Shown here piece after piece: positions 10,307-20,702 of a stretch of DNA of 64,000 nt (within the stretch, counting starts at the first letter, position 1; every line of letters begins with the position of its first letter). Both the position numbers and the translations under genes were made by a program. A model generated the notes under the pieces. That model did no database searches, was not told the DNA's origin, and was given only the letters and a program-made list of their open reading frames with translations. The stretch is from Saccharomycopsis phalli (lineage: Eukaryota > Ascomycota > Saccharomycetes > Ascoideales > Saccharomycopsidaceae), in the NCBI GenBank assembly GCA_020342235.1, contig CP073214.1, forward strand, positions 248,001 to 312,000, read 5' to 3'.

Positions 10307-11888
10307 TCTGCGATAATAAGACAATTCCTTGGTTGCTGGTTGCTTCTAGTAAAGTCGTGGACAGTCCTTTCATGTTTCGTGAGGTAGGGCTAATCGCCGC
10401 ACTAATATTGTTGAAAGCTGCAGTCTTGTGTGTATAGAGCCGATTGTTTTTGCTGGAAACAAAATAGAACCATAATTGGCTGATATTTCCTGAAACGAAG
10501 CTTACTAGGAAGCTTCGTTGGGGCTGTAGCCTATACTCACTGAATTACCCGGTTGATTTTGTTGGTACAAATGCAGGAGATGCAAGGGTGTACTAACAAA
10601 ACTAGATGGAAATTAAGAAAATCTACGTGGTACGATGTAACCACCCACCTATGACAGCCGATATCCGGCTGTCCCAATGCAGTGAGAAGCGTATCTGACT
10701 CTGACTAACGTAGTCGTTCTCTCATTGCAGCTGTAGACATAGGTATAGTTTAGGGTTGTTAGGGTTTTTCAACAGTAGCGCCACAGCCTACTGGTATTAG
10801 TCTCCACAGTTTGGCTAGGCTGTGTTGTGAGATGAAATAGTATCAGATGTGAAAGGTGGCTAATTTCTCATTTACTTTTTGTTCCATCGTAAGACACCAC
10901 TGGTCGTGCACACCAGATATGCTTAGTACCTAATTTTAGTGCCATCAAAGCCCCAACTCGGTACGCAAGAATGCTTGCAGGGGGTGCTATGACAAAGTAA
11001 AATTTAAGCAGAGTTACAATCTATGTGCTGTGATTGCACTCAGCTATCAGTACATGAGGCGGTAGTCATCGTCGGAAATATCCTCTAATTATCTTAAGGG
11101 AATCGGCGGATTCTTTTGCTTCCGCCAGACTACAGAAAGTATTCACACAAGCTTTTGAATGTTTGCATGATGCGTGTACTCAGTGCTTTTTTATTCCATG
11201 TAACTCAACTCACCGTCTATCATGTCTACCCACGCCTCATCCAAACTACTGTTTGAATTATAGAAAATTTTGAGCGCAAGATATTGCCACTATTCATAGA
11301 GTTCTCCAGCAGAGCCATTTGATTATTAGTTTGGGTGTGTAATTAAATTGCTAAATACAAAACTATTATTTTCAAATACCAGCTCCAAGCATAAGTGCGT
11401 CTGACAACACTAATACACGCCAGGGTAACAATGCGTTGTAACGCTGAGATGGTACATCTTTACATTAGATGAGCTCATTAGAAAATTTGGAATTTGTAAT
11501 CTTAAGCGGTCCAAAGGGTACGTTTGGCTACATGCACACCTATGCAAACGTGTGAGTAATGGTCATGATATTGTGGCTCGATATCTTCCATGTATTTGGA
11601 AAACAAGGCTTCCTATCCACCCTCACGTTTGTACCTGATTGGTAGAGACGGTTGAGAGGTAAGTTTGTATTATGGTTTTTATCTGGTACTACGGTTGCAG
11701 TAGGAGACGTATCATTTTTAGGCGTGCATTGGTAGCGTAAATTTAATAGCAGCTAGATTGGTCGGATAGGAGATGCGTACTTGCAACTACATGAAAAAGG
11801 AAATATAATAGTATTAAGACAAGAAAAAGATAGAAACCAGAATGAAACAGACCCGATGTGCCAAATCCATGAATAAATCCAGATTCAA
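10307..11888. other. Gene-free region of about 1.6 kb
   Basis: This stretch lies downstream of both flanking genes (the small ORF on plus, the protease homologue on minus). No frame over about 60 codons looks coding. The part from about 10490 to 11130 is unusually rich in GC-containing perfect hairpins and is listed separately as a possible structured RNA. The part from 11200 to 11888 shows nothing I can interpret. Confidence 0.5.
10490..11130. ncRNA. Hairpin cluster, possible structured non-coding RNA, strand and identity unknown
   Basis: Inverted repeats seen are: 10494-10503 with 10510-10519 (10 bp, 6-base loop); 10653-10660 with 10666-10673 (8 bp, GACAGCCG/CGGCTGTC); 10678-10690 with 10716-10729 (about 12 bp with one G-U and a bulge, containing an inner GACT/AGTC stem); 10782-10790 with 10816-10824 (9 bp, CACAGCCTA/TAGGCTGTG); 10900-10904 with 10912-10916; and 11105-11110 with 11121-11126 (GGCGGA/TCCGCC). 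This density is unlike the other intergenic regions here. Large yeast RNAs (telomerase, RNase P or MRP, SRP RNA) are candidates by size. I could not find the diagnostic conserved motifs of any of them. T-runs that could end a Pol III transcript on plus occur near 10764, 10875 and 11187. Confidence 0.3.
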
Positions 11889-13442
11889 CTATGAAGTAAT
11901 GACCTTTTGTTGTTTATTGTAGATGGTCTTGGCGAACCCAATTCTTTTATTGTCAATGTCAACATTAACGTACGTGCTTCGTAACACAGAATTTCCCAAG
12001 ATATAGTTAGGACCAGCATCAACAATACCAAAGACGCATTTCTTCGGGAAGACTCTAGTTTTTAAAACAAAGTTTTGGAAAGGGACCACTACATTCAAAT
12101 CACCCAATTGCAAGATAAAATCTGGCCCCGTAGTCCCGCAATTAATGCTATTGGTAAAATAAGATGGAGCGATATTCTTTAAATTCTGGTATACTTCAGT
12201 AGGAACGCCAAATTTGTCACTTCTACTGGCAACCACTGCTGGATAGCTTTGGGATGTCAAAACCTTGTCCGAATGTCTTACCCCAGAAACAGGAATATAG
12301 ACTTGATCACCCCTCCCTGTGATATTTCGTGATTCATATGGGAGGTAAGTAAATTGGCCATTGAACTTGGTCAAGTCCACACCTCCCAAGTACAATTCGC
12401 CATCATTTGCACCTAATGCAAGAGAATACGAAAGGGATGCAATGAAACCTTTAGCCTTTAATTTACTCAAATATTTTCCAAAATTTGGATCGGATTGTTT
12501 TGTACCATCAGTATTCTGGACAGCGTTCACATAAGCTTGTGGACCCAATCCAAGCATACCATGTGCAAGTTGGGTTTTATCAGCCGTGGCAATGTCAGCA
12601 TAAACTTCGGAAGCCCCTAACCTAACATTGTCCATGCCTGAGATAATCGATATTTTATTGGATCCATCAGTTCCAAGAGAAATTGAAGTTGGGCCATTGT
12701 ACTTAATTTTATATTGCTTGCCTCGCGAATAGTGGTGATGAAAAAGAGTCCGGAAGCCTCTCTTTTGCGGAAGAACGATTTCACTTAAAGCAGTGTCAAC
12801 GTAGACATTCAATGAGTTTCCACCAACATTGATATTGGTCATATATCCACCATGGTGTTTCTGTAATGCGACTTTCACATAGCCTGGCATAGGAAACTTT
12901 TTGACATCGTTATCAGCACCCCCAATAGATCCACTCAAGTCGCTGGATGTGCTACTAGCGGCGGAGTTGTCGTTGGTTTCAGGGAAATGGTAGTTACTTG
13001 GTAATGCATCATCACCTTCCGCATTGGAAGGGATTGTGGAGCTAGCAGCAGCAGCAGATGATGTATCACTGGCAACTTCTCTCTTCAGAGGTGCAGACAA
13101 GTCGCTGGTGGTACTAGTTTGCTGCGGAACAAAATCATGTGGTAATTTGCGACAATCACCGAAACCTGGGTCACTAGGGCCACAAGTCTGGTCTGAATAA
13201 ACATTATTGTCAGGTTGAATGTCATCAATTATGATTTCCTCATGAGTGTCACTAGGTCCTTGCGCGGTAGAAGCATCATCAGATGTAAGGATAGCTGAAT
13301 TCATGTTTATATCAGCATCTGGGATATTTGGAATAGAATATACCTGCCCACCTGTCATAATAATGGCATCTCTAGGGTTGATTGGTACACTATAGGCACT
13401 TGCAATGAGTACAGTATAGAGTAGTGACTTTGTGAACTGCAT
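11889..13442 (-). CDS. Secreted pepsin-family (A1) aspartyl protease homologue lacking the active site
   Basis: A 517-residue protein with a signal peptide (MQFTKSLLYTVLIASAYSVP). An acidic/Ser-rich pro-region follows with a Lys-Arg (LKRE) site suited to Kex2 cleavage, then an A1-fold body (GGYMTNINVGGNSLNVYV, MLGLGPQAY, GELYLGGVD, YILGNSVLRSTYVNVD, RIGFAK). The first catalytic DTGS motif reads DTAL near residue 216. The second, normally D-T/S-G, reads VVASRSD near residue 405, so the second Asp is absent. The frame is otherwise intact and of normal length. It therefore looks like a maintained non-catalytic homologue of the Sap/Yps group rather than a degraded copy. It may act as a binding or cell-wall protein; that is inference. 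Confidence 0.85.
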   Translation of the reverse strand: MQFTKSLLYTVLIASAYSVPINPRDAIIMTGGQVYSIPNIPDADINMNSAILTSDDASTAQGPSDTHEEIIIDDIQPDNNVYSDQTCGPSDPGFGDCRKLPHDFVPQQTSTTSDLSAPLKREVASDTSSAAAASSTIPSNAEGDDALPSNYHFPETNDNSAASSTSSDLSGSIGGADNDVKKFPMPGYVKVALQKHHGGYMTNINVGGNSLNVYVDTALSEIVLPQKRGFRTLFHHHYSRGKQYKIKYNGPTSISLGTDGSNKISIISGMDNVRLGASEVYADIATADKTQLAHGMLGLGPQAYVNAVQNTDGTKQSDPNFGKYLSKLKAKGFIASLSYSLALGANDGELYLGGVDLTKFNGQFTYLPYESRNITGRGDQVYIPVSGVRHSDKVLTSQSYPAVVASRSDKFGVPTEVYQNLKNIAPSYFTNSINCGTTGPDFILQLGDLNVVVPFQNFVLKTRVFPKKCVFGIVDAGPNYILGNSVLRSTYVNVDIDNKRIGFAKTIYNKQQKVITS

Positions 13443-14703
13443 TGTATAATGACTTGATTGATGAATAAAAATAAACAGCCTACTGGCCTCTTATATTCAT
13501 ATTAGGCTTGTCATGAATGTGCGTTACTTTGGAAAATTTGAGAAATTTTGTCCGTGTGCCTTTACGGCATCCGCACATGTCAGGAATGGATGCCTAAGTC
13601 CTGTTTCATGGTACAACAGCCACGGCTCCATGGGCCAGAAATGCAACTAAATTCATATACAGTCTCGCAATTTAATATGTGTATCTATTTTAATAACACA
13701 TGTATTTACAGCACTAAGAAAATTTTGAGAAAGTAGTCAAACAGCCAACCTTGGCATCCATAATCCAACCATACAAGCTTAAATTATTTGAGAATTACAA
13801 AGATTTCTCCTCTCCTCAGTATTTGAGCGTTTATCTGGTTTATTTTATTGATTCCGTAGAATACAATTTTAACGTTTTCAAACATTTACAAGGCATGGTG
13901 CTTCCTTTGCCCGTTGTGCAAAATCGCGGTTTCAATTCTCTGAAAATTATACATGGAGAGGCTAACTTGGAAATAAACCCTCTAGTAAAAAACTATCCAC
14001 TAGTAAAAATTGTTCTCCAAAAAGAAATTATCCACTAGTAAAATTTTATGTTTCTAATACCTTCATACATGACTAGAACATTCTTTACGTCAATTTCATA
14101 TCTTAAAATACAAACATCACATCATTTAAAGATCATAATATTTATTCTTAAGTCTTATAATATTGTAACACACAAAAAATTTATAGAAATTGACAAGTCA
14201 GGTCTAAGAGAATAACTATTTATAAAACTTGCAATTCAATCTCACACAGTACCTTTTCACACAATTTAGGAAGAAAGAGAACCACTGGAAATTTTTCCAT
14301 TTACAAAAATGACAAACTACAAGCAATGGTCCTCACAATAGCCCACGAAATAGCTAAAATAGAGGAGCCACCCTCCCCAACGCTAAGTCGAGAAGCATAG
14401 TATCCTCACGGAGTTTTCCAAATCTGCATGTGCTACACCTGAAAATCTATCCAAATCGAGTTAGGCATCCCAGATAACCTAGACAAAGAAAATTAAAATT
14501 TCCAATTGCTTTAGAAAATTTAGCCCTCAAGTAATGATGCAGAAAGGACGATCAAGAGTGTTTCATCTTGCTGAAAAGCAGTCCTTGCGATCAATAGAAT
14601 CAACCATCATCGTCATACACCATCGCACATAACCTTAAAATATTTGCCGTACTGTAGACTTTCGAGAGTTTCGAGTAAGCAGTGTGATGAGTGAGATACT
14701 AGA
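13443..14703. other. AT-rich intergenic region, no gene seen
   Basis: About 1.26 kb of shared upstream sequence between the divergent protease homologue and the gene at 14704. A 95-codon open frame at 13751-14038 has no ATG start and shows no known motif. A 15-base direct repeat (13994-14008 and 14029-14043) is the only structure noticed. Confidence 0.55.
13994..14043. repeat. Short direct repeat TATCCACTAGTAAAA, two copies
   Basis: The identical 15-mer occurs at 13994-14008 and 14029-14043, 35 bases apart, with a partial third copy (CTCTAGTAAAA) at 13980-13990. Whether it is a binding-site array or chance in AT-rich DNA cannot be told. Confidence 0.6.
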
Positions 14704-17295
14704 ATGTTGACAAGAATAAGACATAATAACTCAAGAAGAATTTTTCTGAGGATAAATCCACTTTTTATTACTAGAGGACATCACTCTTTATTTGATTCTT
14801 ATTCTTCAAAGAAAGGCTCTATGATTGCGTCAATACGAAAAAAGAACTTTGCAACAACTCCTTTTGAATCAAATGCTTCCATTACCGCCAAGCCTAATAC
14901 CTTTGAGACAAAGTCATCATTTTTTGCCAGTATAACCGATTCTTTGACAATGTGCTCGGAGTACTTTGAAATTTCTACTACTGAGGGCTGGCCCACTAAA
15001 ATTGAGTTGAGGCAGCCCAATAATGAACTTACTATTACCCATCCTGAATTAATATACCAGCCCAGCTATTTAAACCATAAAGAATTGAATGCAATCGTGC
15101 ACACACTCAATAATATTTTCCCTCATGCTTCCTTTCCTTCATTTTATGGAAGATATTATAGCGAGAGCGACACCCTTTTTAAGGATTACAAAAGTTACTT
15201 AGTTTCAAATAACTTGAGCATGGATTATTTGTGGCATTTTGTGGGGATTTGCTGTGTTTCTTGGAAGCTGAATAATTTTAAAACAATTATAATATGCAAC
15301 CTTTTTCAGATGGCTCAAGATAACCAGGATGCTGAATTTATCAATTGCTTCATAATGAATTTGATTAGTTTATCTAATATGGATTTAAACGGTTTAAATG
15401 GATTCTTGGCGCCCTATCTGAAACTACATAAATCTCTGATTGAACACGCTTTTTCCGAGTCACATCTTTGGGGTTCTTCTGATAGACAGAAATATGCCTT
15501 AATATTGAGTTTATCTCAAATAAAAAACAGCATTTCTGAGACTCAAAGCTTTTACCAGAATTTCATTATCACTTTAGCTGTTTCCCATAATAAGTTGCTT
15601 CTAGCAACGACTCTTGCCTTGTCGTTTAAACCGTTAGACACAACTATAACAAATTTAATTGATGCATTATTATTGCCTGACCCCTTGAACGATTTATTTG
15701 ATATTGACGCTTGCATGAAACTCGTATCTCATTTTCAGTACAAATTGTCGTTAGATCAGGCCATTAAGTGGCTTGACAAGGCTAACCTAACTCATGAAAG
15801 TGTTACAGAATCCTTTCCTCATATGATTAATAAAGTGTATCAGTTTATTGTGGCTAGAATTAGCCAGAGTGACGTCCGTGCTCTCGAGATTTACTTGAAA
15901 GAAGGAAAGGTTACCAGGGAGATTACGAACCCGAAGAACTTTGTGTCTAAGTCACAACAGCTTATTTGGCATAACTTGAAAGTTAACAATTCTCCAGCAA
16001 TCTATCTTGCCCTACTAGATATTTTCAGAAATAAGGTTGATTTGACGTTGCTAGACTTAGAACTCGTGGTTGCGGTAATCAATAATTTCAGACGAAATAA
16101 AAATTTTCATGGGGCTGCTGAGGATTTAATTTACTCTATCCCAGTTTCATGGTTAGAGTCTGAACTGTTAGCACTTTGTGTGCTTGAATTCGCAGGATCA
16201 ACTAACAATCTAGAGTTGGGAAAGTATATCCTTGACTTATTGCCTATGCCTTTGTCTAGGAAAACCCTTGGTGGTCTCCTTAGATACCTGATACGTATAA
16301 AAAATGATGATCTTGTTCAACTGACATTGGTGAAGATCCTTGAATTTAAACAGCAACTTGATGTCACTGAATTCAATTCTATGATACTGTATATGCTTGA
16401 CAAACACTTATTTGACAGGGCCATTGGGTTGGTTTTAAGTAATAGTCCAAAAGATTCTACATCAGCTTATATTACTTGTCTTAATCACATGGTTCGGAGA
16501 AACAGTGTCGATGTCAATGTTGCTCACCAGTTGATTACAAAATTATATGACAATTTATATGATAGCTTAAATCAAGGTCAAAAAACTAACGACAGGCAAT
16601 TGAAATATCTTTCAATGATATATCTCAAGTTTATCACTCTCAACTATGACCTCAATATTGCAAAACTGATTTTCAAAAATTCAATTTTAAACCGAGACGG
16701 TGACATCAAATTGCAATCAATCCCCACAATCTATTCTGAAAATCACAACAACGAGCTTTCAGTGTCTCAGCTATATGCCCAGAACTTAGCAAATTCTTCT
16801 GAATATAGTATGAATTTCATGCGAATTCCATTTGGGATGCTTCCATATGAAATAGCAAAAATCAGGCTTTATATCCCCAGCACTATTAAGTTGCTTGCAC
16901 TAAAGACAATAGCAGATGCTTCTCGCAAGCAAAAGAACCATAATTTATCTAGGTGGTGCATTTTTGAATTTTTAAAGGCAGGCAATGAGGGAATAGAAAT
17001 CCTAGTGGATTTTGGCAGAAGATACTCTGACTATTTGAAACAAATTGGGTTCACAGTTCCAACGATTGAAACATATAGAAAGACATCAAAAGAGGACAGT
17101 GAATCATTTCCGGGTAGAAAAAAAGTTTCTACATTTGTAAATAGAGGGCGACTTTCATTCTTAACCAGAAAGAAGCTAAAGGCTTTGAGGAAGTATCAAG
17201 ATCATGACAATGCTCTCGCGCTTTTCTGGAAGTCAAAAGGTGACCGATTCGTAAGTCAAACATTTGAAAGGTCTAAATCACATCATATCAAATGA
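14704..17295 (+). CDS. Putative mitochondrial protein, helical-repeat type, unnamed
   Basis: An 863-residue protein. The N-terminus is basic and poor in acidic residues (MLTRIRHNNSRRIFLRINPL, later SIRKKNFATT), as expected for a mitochondrial presequence. The rest is helical with repeated Leu-rich segments and no catalytic motif, resembling the fast-evolving yeast PPR-like translation or RNA-stability factors for mitochondrial messages. The C-terminus is very basic (RGRLSFLTRKKLKALRKY). I could not match it to Atp22, Aep3, Pet309, Rmd9 or others I know. The function is therefore left open. Its stop lies 52 bases from the YCG1 stop, in convergent orientation. Confidence 0.75.
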   Translation: MLTRIRHNNSRRIFLRINPLFITRGHHSLFDSYSSKKGSMIASIRKKNFATTPFESNASITAKPNTFETKSSFFASITDSLTMCSEYFEISTTEGWPTKIELRQPNNELTITHPELIYQPSYLNHKELNAIVHTLNNIFPHASFPSFYGRYYSESDTLFKDYKSYLVSNNLSMDYLWHFVGICCVSWKLNNFKTIIICNLFQMAQDNQDAEFINCFIMNLISLSNMDLNGLNGFLAPYLKLHKSLIEHAFSESHLWGSSDRQKYALILSLSQIKNSISETQSFYQNFIITLAVSHNKLLLATTLALSFKPLDTTITNLIDALLLPDPLNDLFDIDACMKLVSHFQYKLSLDQAIKWLDKANLTHESVTESFPHMINKVYQFIVARISQSDVRALEIYLKEGKVTREITNPKNFVSKSQQLIWHNLKVNNSPAIYLALLDIFRNKVDLTLLDLELVVAVINNFRRNKNFHGAAEDLIYSIPVSWLESELLALCVLEFAGSTNNLELGKYILDLLPMPLSRKTLGGLLRYLIRIKNDDLVQLTLVKILEFKQQLDVTEFNSMILYMLDKHLFDRAIGLVLSNSPKDSTSAYITCLNHMVRRNSVDVNVAHQLITKLYDNLYDSLNQGQKTNDRQLKYLSMIYLKFITLNYDLNIAKLIFKNSILNRDGDIKLQSIPTIYSENHNNELSVSQLYAQNLANSSEYSMNFMRIPFGMLPYEIAKIRLYIPSTIKLLALKTIADASRKQKNHNLSRWCIFEFLKAGNEGIEILVDFGRRYSDYLKQIGFTVPTIETYRKTSKEDSESFPGRKKVSTFVNRGRLSFLTRKKLKALRKYQDHDNALALFWKSKGDRFVSQTFERSKSHHIK

Positions 17296-17347
17296 CTATG
17301 TTAATTACTTCTGGTACAATACACAATATACAATACATTTTATGCCA

Positions 17348-17416
17348 CTAACTGTACTCGTCATCACTTGATTCTTCGTCTGACACGATGATACTAGCGT
17401 CTGTATCTTCGATACT

Positions 17417-17460
<44 letters not shown>

Positions 17461-20400
17461 TATCATCGTCATCATCCAGTAAGGTTTTTCTCACCGCCTG
17501 CCTTCTATTTCTAGTTGATTTTCGTAACAGCCTCTTGTTAGTTTCGTCTCCTTCCTCCAATTCCTCCCCTTTTAGTTCCTCTAGTTCTTCATTATCATCA
17601 TCGCTTTCTTCTCCTAGTCTTTCCATTCCTTCTTTTTCCTCTACTTCATCATTTTCTTCTTCCTTTATTTCCTCATCCTCTTCGAAGATTTCCTTATTCA
17701 AAGATGATACATCTTCAGCACCCAGGTCCACTTCTTCTTTCATAAGAACATCCTGATCTTCATCAATCTTGCTATCAGATTCAAGCACAATACTATTTGA
17801 ATCTTCCATCGATTCTAAAATATCTTTTGAGGGATCAAGTTGACTTTCGTCCTCATCGCTTATCTCTGTCCTATGTGACATATTCTGAATGACGCGCATG
17901 GATGTATCAGGTACAACCAAATCATCAGAGCCTGCCTCCCCAAAGTTCGCATCAAATTGCTCTTCGTTGTCATTAGTATGGTTTGATCCGTTTGCGATCA
18001 AGGCAGAAACAAATTCTTCGTCATTTTCTTTTCTAGAACCGGTATTTTCGCGCTCAAAGGCCAACTGAAGGATGGTACCTAAATTTTGAATAAATTTATT
18101 GAGTGCATTCTTAGTTGGGACATCAGAATAATCATGGACTAATTCATTAACACTGGTAGATTTGTCTAATAAAATCTTAAGATCCTCGTATGACAACATA
18201 CTGGAAATGTTAAATTTAGAGAGGTTAGTGCAAACAATCTTAATAAACGTTTTCGAAGTGGTTTGCTCACTAGCGATCAAATCTAAAGAGTCACTAGCAA
18301 ATATGTAATGGTGTTTAAGCGTCTGTTTAGATTCTTCAGTGCAATTTGCCAAGTGTATGGAGTCCGTCCAATAAATTAATTGTTGGAATATGGCGTTAGG
18401 GGATGTCATCGTAATATCTGTATCATCAGACAGTAAGAACTCATCATACATGACATACAACCGAGAAAATGAATCCGAAGCTATAGTTGCGATTTGCTCT
18501 TGGTGTTTAGGATGTGAGAACGCATATGCTGGTAAGCAAAAAGACAATGCTTGAAGTAGTTCTTCATTCTTGGAATTAGCCCCTCCAAAATAGGCTAAAA
18601 TTAATGTTTCAAACAACTCCTCATCATTGAAAATGTCATTTAAGTACAACTTGCACAATCCTTCAGCGGTAATAGCCTGGACTTTTGGGCGCTCTGATTT
18701 TCTCAATGATCGAAACAAAAGTTTATGCATAGACAATGTATCCACACACCCTTCAATATCCAATACCTTTGTTCCAAAGACAGCTAAAATATCAAAAATT
18801 ATTTGCAAGCAACTAGCCTGTAATTGCTCATCACCTTTGGCGCAACATATACCGAAAAATGCTAACTGTTCAGTAGCTAGTGATTCGTCTAAAAGACAGC
18901 ACAATCCTAAACACTTAACACCACCTTCTCTAACCAGTAACACCTTAGAACGGATAGAGGGATTGATAATGCTATCCAATAATGAGGTAACAGAAATATT
19001 ATCTCGCAAAGGCTCATGCGTAAGCTCTAGCATATGCCGACAGATACACAAACACTGTAGGGCTCGTTGGACCTTACTTTCAAATTCGGGACTCGTCTCT
19101 GCATTCTCATCAACCTCAATATCTAGGTTAAAGTCTTCTTCCTCATCTCTAATATCAATAATAATCTCAGCAACCATTTGACAAAAATCCTTCTCATTAA
19201 TACTGATTTTCTTCAACGCTTCTAACGCAATCCTTGCCTGTTTATCTGTCAATTTATCATGGAATGAAAGACGCAAAGCTTGTAACATTTCTCGTCTTCC
19301 AACTTCATCACCAAAGTCATAGTTATTAGCTATCAATAGCAATTGTTCAATAACAAAGTTTATTTCTTCAAGACTTTCCTCATGACCCTCTTGTCCTTCT
19401 TCTTCCAAGATTCCACGCCGTACTTTCAAATATTTAATGAACAAATTTGCTAACTCTGATGCCTCAGGAAAGTTTTCATCGATCAAATTAGTCAAATTAT
19501 TCTTAGTACAATAGATGTAGAATATTCTTGCTAAAAATGAAGTCTCGCTATTCAATTTTCTCCAAAAATCATCCTTTAATTCAATTTTCTCAATAACATC
19601 CGGTCTAGTCTCAAAGAAATATTTCATTGCAGTATCAGCGATTTCACTATCTATCAAGTGAAGCCTTTCCAACAATTCCAAAAGGTTACTATCAACATTA
19701 TCAAACCATTGATAACAAAACATTTTTATAGCAGCTTCTTTGACGGATGGCTCTCTATCTTTTAGGCCCCAGGAAAGAACCTTCTCTCTGATGCCCCTAT
19801 CCAATACTCGGAAATCTTTGATTTCTTTGAAAATTCTAGAATACACCAACTTTCGATTTATCAGATTAACATCCTTGGCTCTTTCCATTAGGAATGAAAG
19901 TGTGAATTCAGATTTATCCAAGTTGAGTAGCGCAGCTCTGCGCACTTCTGCCGACGAGTCATTTTGGATAGCAAATAACAATTTAGCAATGGCACTATCA
20001 GGTTCAATCAGCGTAACGTTTTCCTCTTGGAAACCGGAAAGACAAAGAACAGCCTTTAATCGAACATTCGGTTCCTTGTCAAATAATCTTTTATGAATTT
20101 CCCATTGTAATGTAGAGAATAATTCTTCCTCAATCTCCCCTAATCCATTTATTGTAAGCGAAAGAAAGTGTAACACTCTGTAACGAACATTCTTATTCTT
20201 TGACTCAATACCTCGTAATAAGTGGTGAACAAAATGATTAATAAATCTTGATCCATAGTCCTCTGAGTTGGAATCTTCCAGCTCTTCTTGTTCCAGTATA
20301 CTGGAAATAAAATTAGCCACAAGCTTCACTATTCTATCAGCAACTTGCTCAGACTTTTTAATAGGTAAAACTTTATTTATCAATCTGCAAAACGCCAAAT

Positions 20401-20593
20401 TAAACGACTCTTCAAATCCCAAATCAAAAGCTTTCTGTTGAATAGCTTTAAGAACCGTAATATGCTTTCTGTGACCCGCGTACCTTGTTTGAGCTTCCTG
20501 AAAAACTTGCGAAATAGAATTTGTTATTTGCTCGGGTATCGTCAAATTTTGAGAGCTATTTAACGTTTCATTATGAGATATCGATGCGGACAT
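17348..20593 (-). CDS. YCG1: Condensin complex HEAT-repeat subunit Ycg1 (CAP-G)
   Basis: A protein of 1081 residues from the ATG at 20593. An earlier in-frame ATG at 20665 would add 24 mostly hydrophobic residues; I prefer the later one because MSASISHNETLN is typical and the extension would run into the 109-base divergent promoter. The sequence starts with HKHITVLKAIQQKA-type helices and contains HEAT repeats (VRYRVLHFLSL, VRLKAVLCLSGFQ, VRRAALLNL, VKEAAIKMFCYQWF) characteristic of Cnd3/CAP-G. The C-terminal 150 residues are extremely acidic, ending in a polyaspartate run coded by a trinucleotide repeat. Condensin compacts mitotic chromosomes together with Smc2, Smc4, Ycs4 and Brn1. Confidence 0.92.
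17417..17460. repeat. ATC trinucleotide microsatellite coding polyaspartate in YCG1
   Basis: Forty-four bases of uninterrupted ATC repeat (GAT on the coding strand) encode the Asp run near the Ycg1 C-terminus. Such tracts vary in length between strains. Confidence 0.9.
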
Positions 20594-20641
20594 AATACCC
20601 AACAGCGAATAGTAAACAAAAACACAGGATAACAATATTAT

Positions 20642-20647
20642 CACGTG
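20642..20647. promoter_or_regulatory. CACGTG element between YCG1 and the Atg38-like gene
   Basis: A perfect CACGTG palindrome (context ATCACGTGCC) lies in the 109-base divergent promoter. This is the core bound by Cbf1 and other bHLH factors in yeasts. Its effect on either gene is unknown. Confidence 0.35.
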
Positions 20648-20702
20648 CCATGTATGAGAAAGCATGTGCCTGTATATAAGTTCGATGCATAGTCTCCAGT
20701 AG

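Noticed and set aside
10750-10770. TTAGGG-like motif doublet (TTTAGGGTTGTTAGGG), suggesting an interstitial telomere
   Set aside because: Only two imperfect copies, and CUG-clade yeasts use long, different telomere repeats.
13751-14038. 95-codon open frame on plus in the spacer after the protease homologue
   Set aside because: It has no ATG start, includes the direct repeats and shows no known motif.
20594-20665. 24-residue hydrophobic N-terminal extension of Ycg1
   Set aside because: It would give a condensin subunit a signal-like helix and fill most of the short divergent promoter; the next ATG gives the expected N-terminus.
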